DNA from: Roseateles puraquae
GTDB lineage: Bacteria > Pseudomonadota > Gammaproteobacteria > Burkholderiales > Burkholderiaceae_C
Length of the DNA stretch: 64,000 bases
Assembly (NCBI RefSeq): GCF_002205845.1
Contig: NZ_NISI01000012.1
Span: 1 to 64,000, forward strand
Reading direction: 5' to 3'
Below the pieces are notes generated by a model. The model did no database searches. It saw nothing but the letters and a program-made list of their open reading frames with translations, and was not told the origin of the DNA. Below, piece by piece: positions 1-6,707 of the stretch; within the stretch, counting starts at the first letter, position 1; the number at the start of each line of letters is the position of its first letter. Made by a program: the position numbers and the translations under genes.

Positions 1-139
1 CCCGCTTGGCGTAGGTCGGCTCTTGGTCGCCGCTGCGCAGGTACTTCCTGATGGTGTTGCGAGACAGGCCGGTGCGTCGGGCTATCTCGCGGATGCGGGT
101 ACGTTCCCGCTCGGCGAGCGCTCGAAATCGCAGGTTCAC
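1..139 (-). mobile_element. istA: IS21-family transposase IstA, N-terminal fragment running off the left edge
   Basis: Read on the minus strand, this end encodes a helix-turn-helix with the core IREIARRTGLSRNTIRKYLR, which closely matches the N-terminal DNA-binding domain of IS21-family IstA. The rest of the transposase (DDE domain) and istB would lie left of the window. A GTG at 139-137 is an in-frame candidate start. The same frame stays open upstream to about 517, so the true start is uncertain. A 12-bp palindrome, AGCCGATCGGCT, sits at 144-155. No terminal inverted repeat could be assigned with confidence. Confidence 0.6.
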
Positions 140-190
140 CTGAAGCCGATCGGCTGGAATCAAGAGCGGCCTTCGCTGGCGCGTGGCGAC

Positions 191-601
191 ATGGTCGTCC
201 ACGTTCAGCATGACCAGGTCGAAGCCGTAGGCGTCGTGACCGGCGTTGTCCACGCGCATGCAACGCAGCTCGTCGCTGAAGTCTTCCTCTGGGGCGCCCA
301 TCCGGTCGATCCTCTGTCGAACGGCAACCTGGTCTGGATGCCTTTGCCTGATTTCGAACCGGTCAATGCGGTAGTGGACCACCTGACCCTTGAGTTCGCC
401 GATCAGAAGTTCGAGGGCACCTGGGCGCAGGTTGCTCCCGAAGGCGCGAAGTCGCTGCGCGATGCGCTCTTTCGGACGATTGATCCTGCACTGCATCAAG
501 CGCTGTGGGAGCCCGCTGAGCTAGAGGCAATCGAGGAGAAATGGCGGGCTCGCTTTGATCACCTGGATCGTGTCGGTGGCCTATTCAATGTCGTGTACTA
601 A
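191..601 (+). pseudogene. Hypothetical protein, possibly 5'-truncated by the IS21 insertion
   Basis: The plus-strand frame ending at 601 gives a C-terminal region with a natural-looking composition (F, W, D, K and Y scattered, few runs of R or Q), ending RVGGLFNVVY. No family is recognised. The frame stays open leftwards into the istA fragment, which is read on the opposite strand, so the true N-terminus is probably lost or replaced. ATG 191 is only the first plausible internal start. The antisense frame is also open here (about 1-517), so the coding strand is not certain. The R- and Q-rich antisense product makes the plus strand more likely. Confidence 0.35.
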
Positions 602-971
602 GCCGTCTCTCGGTCGAGCAGTAGTCCCCGCTTCGCCTAGCTGACCCAGGGCGGTCACCGCCACACCGGCGGTTTGTCGGGAACCTATGGCCCGCGCAAG
701 CGGGCCTTCTCTTCCCGTAGGGGCGTCATGAACAGGGTGCTAAACAAGGCCTGAGTCTTCATTCTGTACCCGACCGGCTGACCCTCGGCTCATCCGAGGG
801 TGTGGTCCGGTGCGCCTTCCGGCTTTGCTGATCTCCGGTTGCCGGTGACGACCGGATTAGGCGGATTGCAGCCAAAGGCCCAATGCCCGTCGATGACCAC
901 AAACCAGTAGCAAACCGGTCGCTGCGTCAGCGGAAGGCCAGCGCTACAGAATTGACGTACTCCGCGAGCCC
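602..971. other. Intergenic region with one terminator-like hairpin
   Basis: This 370-bp stretch has no convincing gene. Its one clear structure is a hairpin at 689-706. A minus-strand reading frame at 790-1212 overlaps the 3' part of arsH, matches no family, and is taken as an antisense shadow. The region is the 3' flank of the minus-strand ars operon and may hold old mobile-element debris. Confidence 0.4.
689..706 (+). terminator. Hairpin with GCAA tetraloop, terminator-like
   Basis: A perfect 7-bp stem, GGCCCGC/GCGGGCC, closes a GCAA tetraloop and is followed by the pyrimidine-rich tract TTCTCTTCCC. It lies about 90 nt after the stop of the plus-strand remnant gene and fits a Rho-independent terminator with an imperfect U-run. 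Confidence 0.5.
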
Positions 972-1703
972 CTAGATCGTGCGCTGGTTCACGCGCTTGG
1001 ACAGCTCGTCGGCACTTTCCTTGCGCTCGCTGTATCGGTCCACGAGGTAGGGCCCCAGGTCGCGGGTCAGCAGAGTGAACTTGAACAGCTCCTCCATGAC
1101 GTCCACGACCCGGTCGTAGAACGAAGACGGCTTCATGCGCCCCTCTTCCGTGAACTCGGCGAATGCCTTGGCCACCGATGACTGGTTCGGGATGGTCAGC
1201 ATGCGCATCCAACGGCCCAGCACGCGCATCTGGTTAACCGCGTTGAAGGACTGCGAGCCGCCCGATACCTGCATCACGGCAAGCGTCTTCCCCTGCGTCG
1301 GCCTCACCGCGCCAGACGACAGCGGAATCCAGTCGATCTGCGCTTTCATGATGCCGGTCATGGCACCGTGCCGCTCGGGCGAGGTCCAGACCATGCCCTC
1401 GGACCAGGCCGCCAGCTCGCGCAGTTCCTGGACCTTAGGGTGGGTATCCGGTGCATCGTCGGGCAGCGGCAAGCCGCTGGGATTGAAGATGCGCACCTCG
1501 GCGCCCATGGCCTCCAGCAGTCGCGCGGCCTCGAAGGTCAGCAGCCGGCTGTAGGAGCGCTCGCGCAGCGAGCCGTACAACATCAGAAAGCGCGGCCGGT
1601 GCTGTGAGGGGGTGGGAACAGTCAGCCGCTCCTGCGTCGCTACGTCAAACAGGTCAGCGCGCAGCGCCGGGAAGGTCGCATCCGGAAACAGCGGCTCAGA
1701 CAT
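972..1703 (-). CDS. arsH: ArsH, NADPH-dependent FMN reductase / organoarsenical oxidase
   Basis: The 243-residue product has the ArsH layout: an N-terminal extension, then a flavodoxin-like fold with the phosphate-binding segment [14 protein letters not shown] near residues 43-56. [18 protein letters not shown] and [11 protein letters not shown] follow, both typical of the NADPH-dependent FMN reductase family. Known ArsH proteins oxidise trivalent organoarsenicals to less toxic pentavalent forms. It is the last gene of the minus-strand ars operon. Its start overlaps the 3' end of the aquaglyceroporin gene by 8 bp, which suggests coupled translation. The length is normal for the family. Confidence 0.93.
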   Translation of the reverse strand: MSEPLFPDATFPALRADLFDVATQERLTVPTPSQHRPRFLMLYGSLRERSYSRLLTFEAARLLEAMGAEVRIFNPSGLPLPDDAPDTHPKVQELRELAAWSEGMVWTSPERHGAMTGIMKAQIDWIPLSSGAVRPTQGKTLAVMQVSGGSQSFNAVNQMRVLGRWMRMLTIPNQSSVAKAFAEFTEEGRMKPSSFYDRVVDVMEELFKFTLLTRDLGPYLVDRYSERKESADELSKRVNQRTI

Positions 1704-2388
1704 GGCGGGCCTCTCCGGTTGCTGCCGGCGTTGTCTTCGCCGCCGGCGCTGCGGCCAGCAGTTGATGAACGCCTACCGCCACCGCCGCACCGACCAACTC
1801 GGCGACGACGAAGCCCAGAGCGCTGCTGGGCGCAATGCCAGCAAAGCTGTCACTGAACATGCGGCCGAAGACGGCGGCCGGGTTGGCGAAAGACGTGGAC
1901 GCTGTGAACCAGTAGGCCGCACCGATGTACGCCGCCACCATGGCCGCGACTCTCGCGCTGGGGGCACGCAGGATCACCAGCAGCAAGCCGAAGGTGGCGA
2001 CACCCTCGGCGATCCACTGACCGGTGCCAGCACGCACCTTGGCAGAGAACTGAAGGATGTTCATGTCGAACATCGCATGCACCAACCAGGCGCCCAGCAT
2101 GGCGCCGATGAGTTGCACCGCGACGTAGGGCAGCAAAGCACCCGCGGGCAGTTCACCGCGCCAGGCCATCACGGCGCTGACGGCGGGGTTGAAGTGGGCG
2201 CCGCTGATCGGGCCAAAGACCTCGATCAGTATGTAGAGGCCGCCCACCGTGGCCAGCGTGTTGGCCAACAGCGCGATGGCCACGTTGCCGCCTGACAGGC
2301 GCTCTGCCATCACACCGGAGCCGATGACGACGGCCAGCAGCAGTGCCGTCCCCAGCAGTTCTGCGAAGAGCTTGCGAGAGAGGCTCAT
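1696..2388 (-). CDS. aqpS: MIP-family aquaglyceroporin (AqpS-like arsenite channel)
   Basis: The 230-residue integral membrane protein has the two half-helix signatures of aquaporins: HFNPAVSA near residue 66 and SFANPAAVF near residue 172, with about six hydrophobic segments. In the ars operon of Sinorhizobium meliloti, the aquaglyceroporin AqpS lets arsenite flow out down its gradient after ArsC reduces arsenate. The position here, between arsC and arsH, suggests the same job. The stop of the upstream arsC lies 4 bp before this start. The gene symbol is given by context; the substrate was not tested. Confidence 0.85.
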   Translation of the reverse strand: MSLSRKLFAELLGTALLLAVVIGSGVMAERLSGGNVAIALLANTLATVGGLYILIEVFGPISGAHFNPAVSAVMAWRGELPAGALLPYVAVQLIGAMLGAWLVHAMFDMNILQFSAKVRAGTGQWIAEGVATFGLLLVILRAPSARVAAMVAAYIGAAYWFTASTSFANPAAVFGRMFSDSFAGIAPSSALGFVVAELVGAAVAVGVHQLLAAAPAAKTTPAATGEARHV

Positions 2389-2392
2389 GGGG

Positions 2393-2905
2393 TCAACTCT
2401 TGGAGATGTCGGCCAGGGCCTGTTGCAGCTCGGCCTTGGTCATCGTGTCCAGCGGCAGTGCGAGCAGCTGCAGCATGCGGTAGCCGATGGCCTGGCGGGT
2501 CAGCTCGAAAGCACGGCGCTTGCCTTCGTCGCCACCCTCGGCGTTGGACGGGTCGGGGTAGCCCCAGTGCACCTTGACCGGCTGGCCTCCGTAGATGCCA
2601 GCGCCAAAGAACACCGGGCACTGCTCGGCCGCCGCGCTGTCGCACACCGTGATGACTATGGACAGCGGCGGCGCTTCGGGCGTGGTGAACTCGTCCCAGC
2701 TTTTGCTGCGGTAGCCGCTGACATCGACGCCGGCCTGGGTGAGCGCTTCCAGCGCGAAGGGGTTCAAGCGACCGCTGGGGGCGCTGCCGGCACTGTAGGC
2801 CCGGACGTCCTTGCCTGCCTTGACAGCCAGGTGGTTGAGCATGCCCTCGGACAGCACGCTGCGCGCGGAGTTGTGGGTGCAGAGGATGAGAACGTTGGTC
2901 GTCAT
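2393..2905 (-). CDS. arsC: Arsenate reductase, low-molecular-weight phosphatase type (second copy)
   Basis: The 170-residue product has the low-molecular-weight tyrosine-phosphatase loop CTHNSAR (Cys9 to Arg15, CX5R), then YSAGSAPSG and GYRSKSWDEF, then ITVCDSAAAEQCP with two further cysteines. This class reduces arsenate to arsenite using thioredoxin or glutaredoxin systems. It is a diverged tandem paralog of the gene upstream (2913-3407). Compared with that copy it carries an insertion around FFGAGIYGGQPV before the HWGYPDP motif. The two arsC genes are 7 bp apart. The loop residues are intact, so it should be active. Confidence 0.9.
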   Translation of the reverse strand: MTTNVLILCTHNSARSVLSEGMLNHLAVKAGKDVRAYSAGSAPSGRLNPFALEALTQAGVDVSGYRSKSWDEFTTPEAPPLSIVITVCDSAAAEQCPVFFGAGIYGGQPVKVHWGYPDPSNAEGGDEGKRRAFELTRQAIGYRMLQLLALPLDTMTKAELQQALADISKS

Positions 2906-2912
2906 GAGGTAC

Positions 2913-3407
2913 TCAGCGCGTGCCGATCTGTTTGATTTCGTGCTGGATGGCCAGCGGTTCCAGCTTGGTCAGGGGCAGCGCCAGCAGTAGCTCGATGCGG
3001 CGCTTGAGCGTGATGGCCACGTCGAGGAAGGCTTGCTGCTTCACGGCGTCGCTGCCCTCCACATGGCCGGGGTCAGGCACGCCCCAGTGGGCCGTCATCG
3101 GCTGGCCAGGCCACACGGGGCAGACCTCGCCCGCTGCCGAGTCGCAGACGGTGAACACGAAGTCCATGATGGGCGTACCAGGCACCGCGAACTCGTCCCA
3201 GCTCTTGCTGCGGAAGCCTTCGGTTGGGATGTGCAGCGAAGCCAGGGTCTGCAGCGCCAGCGCGTTGACGACACCGTTGGGGTGGCTGCCGGCCGAGTAG
3301 GCCTTGAAGCGCCGGTTGCCCAGGCTGTTCATCAGTCCTTCGGCCATGATGGACCGCGCTGAGTTGCCTGTGCAGATGAAGAGGACGTTGTATGTGTTTT
3401 CCAGCAT
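2913..3407 (-). CDS. arsC: Arsenate reductase, low-molecular-weight phosphatase type (first copy)
   Basis: The 164-residue product has the catalytic loop CTGNSAR at Cys12-Arg18, YSAGSHPNG, GFRSKSWDEF and VFTVCDSAAGEVCPVWPG. The layout is that of ArsC enzymes of the phosphatase-like class, which convert arsenate to arsenite in the cytoplasm. It is the first gene after arsR (11-bp gap) and so the operon-proximal copy. Two non-identical arsC genes in tandem imply an old duplication or the joining of two operons; the two products differ too much for a recent copy event. Confidence 0.92.
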   Translation of the reverse strand: MLENTYNVLFICTGNSARSIMAEGLMNSLGNRRFKAYSAGSHPNGVVNALALQTLASLHIPTEGFRSKSWDEFAVPGTPIMDFVFTVCDSAAGEVCPVWPGQPMTAHWGVPDPGHVEGSDAVKQQAFLDVAITLKRRIELLLALPLTKLEPLAIQHEIKQIGTR

Positions 3408-3418
3408 GAAGGTCTTCC

Positions 3419-3745
3419 TTAGCAGGCACAGGTTGTCGTCGTGCCTTCAACGGAGCACTCAGCCCCTTGGCAGCAGTTCTCGGTGAGGTAGGTCAGCAAG
3501 TCGTTCATGTGGTCGAACGACGCGCGGTAGACCACATTGCGGCTGACGCGCTCCTGGGTCACCAACCCTGCATGACTCAGCTCCTTCAGATGGAAGGACA
3601 ACGTCGCCGCAGGCAGCTCTAGTGATTCCGCGAGTGCGCCAGGCGTCATGCCTTGCTGGCCTGCCACCACGAGTAGACGAAACACCCTGAGCCTGTGGGT
3701 TTGCGCCAAGGCGGCGAGGGAACGGACGACGTGTTGCTCTTCCAT
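3419..3745 (-). CDS. arsR: ArsR arsenite-responsive repressor with C-terminal cysteine cluster
   Basis: The 108-residue winged-helix repressor has the recognition-helix region LPAATLSFHLKELSHAGLV at about residues 44-62. Instead of the E. coli-type CVC motif in the DNA-binding helix, cysteines lie at the C-terminus: Cys91, Cys92 and Cys97, then Cys106 and Cys108. This resembles the Acidithiobacillus ferrooxidans ArsR type, where a CC...C set binds As(III). The start at 3745 was preferred to the 30-residue upstream extension because it gives the usual family length. It is divergent from arsD and should repress both transcription units. Confidence 0.9.
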   Translation of the reverse strand: MEEQHVVRSLAALAQTHRLRVFRLLVVAGQQGMTPGALAESLELPAATLSFHLKELSHAGLVTQERVSRNVVYRASFDHMNDLLTYLTENCCQGAECSVEGTTTTCAC

Positions 3746-3855
3746 GGTTAAATTATTCCATAAACTTGGAAATGTTGATGCAACGCAAGTCGGCGGGGCG
3801 CACTGTGCTCCAGACTTGTGACGATTCAGTGACAACCCAGCCCTAGGAGTCCGCC
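3746..3855. promoter_or_regulatory. arsR-arsD divergent control region with candidate ArsR operator
   Basis: The 110-bp gap between the divergent arsR and arsD starts is locally A+T-rich. It holds an inverted repeat, TTCCA-TAAACT-TGGAA, at 3756-3771, 11 bp upstream of the arsR start codon. A dyad in this position is a reasonable ArsR operator controlling arsR directly and perhaps arsD. Promoter hexamers were not assigned. The site is inferred from symmetry and position only. Confidence 0.5.
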
Positions 3856-4215
3856 ATGTCCGCGATTCAGATTTTTGACCCAGCCCTTTGCTGCAGCAGT
3901 GGCGTCTGCGGTCAGGATGTCGATGCCTACCTGGTGCAGGCGGCCGCGGACATCGACTGGGCCAAGAGCCAAGGAGCGCAGGTGGAGCGCTTCAATCTGG
4001 CGCAACAACCCATGGTCTTCGCCCAGAACGCTGCGGTGCGGGGCTTCCTGGAACGCTCAGGCCAGGCGGCCTTGCCCATCACGCTGCTGGATGGCGAGGT
4101 CGTGCTGGCCGGTCGCTACCCCAGCCGGCAGCAACTGGGGCAATGGCTCAAGATCGCTACACCGTCCGCGAACGCCAACGCGGGCAGTTGCTGCAGTGGC
4201 GGCAAGTGCTGCTGA
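3856..4215 (+). CDS. arsD: ArsD arsenic metallochaperone
   Basis: The 119-residue protein has Cys12, Cys13 and Cys18 in the N-terminal segment DPALCCSSGVCG, the three residues that bind As(III) in E. coli ArsD. It also has two vicinal cysteine pairs at the C-terminus (Cys112-113 and Cys118-119). ArsD hands arsenite to the ArsA ATPase. The gene starts the plus-strand ars unit, and arsA follows after 16 bp. All metal-binding cysteines known from the family are present, so it should be functional. Confidence 0.94.
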   Translation: MSAIQIFDPALCCSSGVCGQDVDAYLVQAAADIDWAKSQGAQVERFNLAQQPMVFAQNAAVRGFLERSGQAALPITLLDGEVVLAGRYPSRQQLGQWLKIATPSANANAGSCCSGGKCC

Positions 4216-4231
4216 GCGCTTGGAGCGCGCC

Positions 4232-5986
4232 ATGAAGTTCATTGAGCAGTTGCCGCGCTTCGCCTTTTTCACGGGCAAGGGCGGCGTCGGCAAGACCTCA
4301 CTGGCCTGCGCCACGGCGGTCAAGCTGGCTGACGCGGGCAAAAGGGTCCTGTTGGTCAGCACCGATCCGGCTTCCAACGTCGGCCAGGTCTTCAGCATCA
4401 GCATCGGCAACCAGGTCACGGCGGTGCCCGCCGTGCCGAACCTGTGGGCCATGGAGATTGACCCGCAGGCGGCGGCGCAAGGCTACCGGGACCGCATCGT
4501 CGGGCCGGTACGGGGCGTTTTGCCTGCCGATGTGGTGAAGGGCATCGAGGAGCAACTGTCCGGCGCCTGCACCACTGAAATCGCCGCCTTCGACGAGTTC
4601 ACCGGCCTGCTGACGGATGAGGCCCTTGTGGGGAGGTTCGAGCATGTGCTCTTCGACACCGCGCCGACCGGTCACACGATCCGCCTGCTTCAACTCCCCG
4701 GCGCGTGGAACAGCTTTCTTGAGGCCGGCAAGGGTGATGCATCATGCCTGGGGCCATTGGCTGGACTGGACAAGCAACGCGCTCAGTACAAGGCGGCGGT
4801 GGATGCCCTTGCCGACCCTCAGCGCACGCGGCTCGTACTGGTCGCGAGGGCCCAGGCCTCGACCCTGCGAGAGGTCGCACGCACCCACGACGAACTCGCG
4901 CGCATCGGTCTGACGCAGCAGCACCTGGTCGTCAACGGCGTGATGCCTGCGGCCGAAGGCCAGCATGACGAGCTGGCCGCGGCGGTGGTGCGTCGGGAGC
5001 AAGCCGCCCTTGCGGCGATGCCAGACATCCTGCGGCCGTTGCCCATCGACCAGGTGCCATTGAAGGCATTCGACCTGGTGGGATTGGATGCGCTGCGCCA
5101 GTTCTTCGAAGAAGCACTATCGCCGAACACACCTCTACCCGCGGCGCCGAGGCTGGACGCTCCGAGCCTTGCACAGTTGGTGGACGGCATGGCGGAGCTC
5201 GGACACGGGCTCATCATGATGATGGGCAAGGGCGGCGTCGGCAAGACGACGCTGGCCGCAGCCATCGCTGTTGAGCTGGCGCAGCGCGGGCTGGCCGTCC
5301 ATCTCACGACCTCCGACCCTGCCGCACACCTGACCGAAACCTTGTCCGGTCAGATGGAGCACCTGACAGTAAGCCGCATCGACCCACAGGCGGAAACCGA
5401 GCGCTACCGAAATGAAGTCCTTGCCAGCAAGGGCAAGGGGCTGGACGCGCAAGGGCGAGCGCTGCTTGAGGAGGACGTGCGCTCACCATGCACCGAGGAG
5501 ATTGCCGTGTTCCAGGCCTTCTCCAGGATCATCCGTGAGGCGGGGCGCAAGTTCGTGGTGATGGACACCGCACCGACCGGCCACACGCTCCTGCTGCTGG
5601 ACGCGACAGGCGCCTACCACCGCGAGATTGCGAGGCAGATGGCCGGGTCTGGGGTTCATTTCACGACGCCGATGATGCAACTGCAGGATGCCGAACGCAC
5701 CAAGGTGCTGATCGTCACCTTGGCCGAGAACACGCCGGTGCAGGAGGCTGCGGGGCTTCAGAACGACTTGCGCCGCGCCGGCATCGAGCCATGGGCCTGG
5801 GTGGTCAACAACAGCGTTGCAGCGACCCGCGTGCAGTCGCCATTGCTCAAGGCTCGGGCGGCGAAGGAGCTGCCGTTCATCGACGCCGTCGTGCACGGCC
5901 ACGCCAAGCGATATGCAGTGGTGCCCCTGCTGGCGGAGGAGCCAGTCGGGGTCGACAAGCTTCTTGCCCTTGCGCACGGCGGGTGA
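4232..5986 (+). CDS. arsA: ArsA arsenite-stimulated ATPase, two-domain form
   Basis: The 584-residue protein has two homologous ATPase halves: P-loops GKGGVGKT at residues 15-22 and about 332-339, and the DTAPTGHT signature twice. The three arsenite-binding cysteines fall at 113, 172 and 420, almost exactly the E. coli ArsA positions (113, 172, 422). The start at 4232 was chosen because it precedes the first P-loop normally, while upstream extension would overlap arsD. In known systems ArsA energises the ArsB membrane pump. No arsB or acr3 lies beside it here, which is unusual. Confidence 0.95.
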   Translation: MKFIEQLPRFAFFTGKGGVGKTSLACATAVKLADAGKRVLLVSTDPASNVGQVFSISIGNQVTAVPAVPNLWAMEIDPQAAAQGYRDRIVGPVRGVLPADVVKGIEEQLSGACTTEIAAFDEFTGLLTDEALVGRFEHVLFDTAPTGHTIRLLQLPGAWNSFLEAGKGDASCLGPLAGLDKQRAQYKAAVDALADPQRTRLVLVARAQASTLREVARTHDELARIGLTQQHLVVNGVMPAAEGQHDELAAAVVRREQAALAAMPDILRPLPIDQVPLKAFDLVGLDALRQFFEEALSPNTPLPAAPRLDAPSLAQLVDGMAELGHGLIMMMGKGGVGKTTLAAAIAVELAQRGLAVHLTTSDPAAHLTETLSGQMEHLTVSRIDPQAETERYRNEVLASKGKGLDAQGRALLEEDVRSPCTEEIAVFQAFSRIIREAGRKFVVMDTAPTGHTLLLLDATGAYHREIARQMAGSGVHFTTPMMQLQDAERTKVLIVTLAENTPVQEAAGLQNDLRRAGIEPWAWVVNNSVAATRVQSPLLKARAAKELPFIDAVVHGHAKRYAVVPLLAEEPVGVDKLLALAHGG

Positions 5987-6312
5987 TTGCCACACACCAA
6001 TCTTCATTCTGACGAATGACCGCTTTGGCGCAGACCGGTGGGCGGCGCCGAGGCATGTGAGCGGCAGCAACGGCGGCAGCGCTGCCGGCCGTGGCTCGGC
6101 GACCTTTTCTGGCCAGTAGCCATCACACCATTACGGCGCCGCGAGTTACCGAGGCCCCCGAAGAGGCGCCGTTCGCAAGGGTCAACACTGGCTGGCAACA
6201 ACCGTAGTTGATCAGTTCAAGCTGGCGCCCGCAATGGCGTTGCCTTCGTGTGAGGTTGGGAAGTTCGTGCGGATTGCCTGAACAGGCTAATGATCACAGC
6301 CGAAAGTGCACC
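5987..6312. other. Intergenic region, no gene seen
   Basis: These 326 bp between arsA and the winged-helix gene contain no supported gene. A weak hairpin (CATTC/GAATG) just after arsA could help termination but has no T-run. Short frames on both strands are rich in arginine and serine and look non-coding. The stretch may be residue of earlier insertions. Confidence 0.35.
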
Positions 6313-6669
6313 ATGATGTTGCCCGCCCCTAAGTCTCGACTTCGCTTGCTTCGCGAGGAGCCAGTCAGCGTTCCTGCCTGGTGGTTGCGCACCGCAGCCA
6401 AGTTGCCTGGAAAGGCCTTGACGGTGGGGCTGGTTTTGTGGGCTCATGCTGGTGCCTGCGGCGCCGCCAGCTTCGTCGTGCAGTCGACTCGCCTTCGAAC
6501 CTACGGCGTCGCCCCTGACGCGCTCTACCAAGCCCTGACCCGCCTCGCTGCTGTGCGCTTGATCGCTGTCGAGCGTGGCCGTGGCCGACCGGCCCGCGTC
6601 ACTCTTTTGAATGCAGCTGGCACGATCGCGAAGCTCCCTGTTTCCCCGAGTGACGCCCCGGAGGCATGA
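6313..6669 (+). CDS. Small winged-helix DNA-binding protein of mobile elements
   Basis: The 118-residue product has the layout of a compact winged-helix protein: LPGKALTVGLVLWAHAG, then RLRTYGVAPDALYQALTRL as a recognition-helix region, then a basic wing with ERGRGRPARVTLL. Similar small proteins are common cargo of integrative elements in beta- and gammaproteobacteria; that link is from memory and not checked. The start at 6313 (or 6316) leaves out a 35-residue R- and S-rich upstream extension. It converges on the DUF927 gene across a shared hairpin terminator. The function is probably local regulation. Confidence 0.6.
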   Translation: MMLPAPKSRLRLLREEPVSVPAWWLRTAAKLPGKALTVGLVLWAHAGACGAASFVVQSTRLRTYGVAPDALYQALTRLAAVRLIAVERGRGRPARVTLLNAAGTIAKLPVSPSDAPEA

Positions 6670-6675
6670 CGCAGG

Positions 6676-6704
6676 ATGACCCAGCCCGCAGAGGGCTGGG
6701 TCAT
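6676..6704. terminator. Bidirectional terminator between convergent genes
   Basis: A perfect 12-bp stem (ATGACCCAGCCC/GGGCTGGGTCAT) closes a GCAGA loop. It occupies nearly the whole gap between the stop codons of the winged-helix gene (plus) and the DUF927 gene (minus). The symmetric stem and convergent setting support termination in both directions. Confidence 0.75.
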
Positions 6705-6707
6705 GCA

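Noticed and set aside
790..1212. Minus-strand 140-codon frame overlapping arsH
   Set aside because: Overlaps the arsH 3' part in another frame and has no family resemblance.
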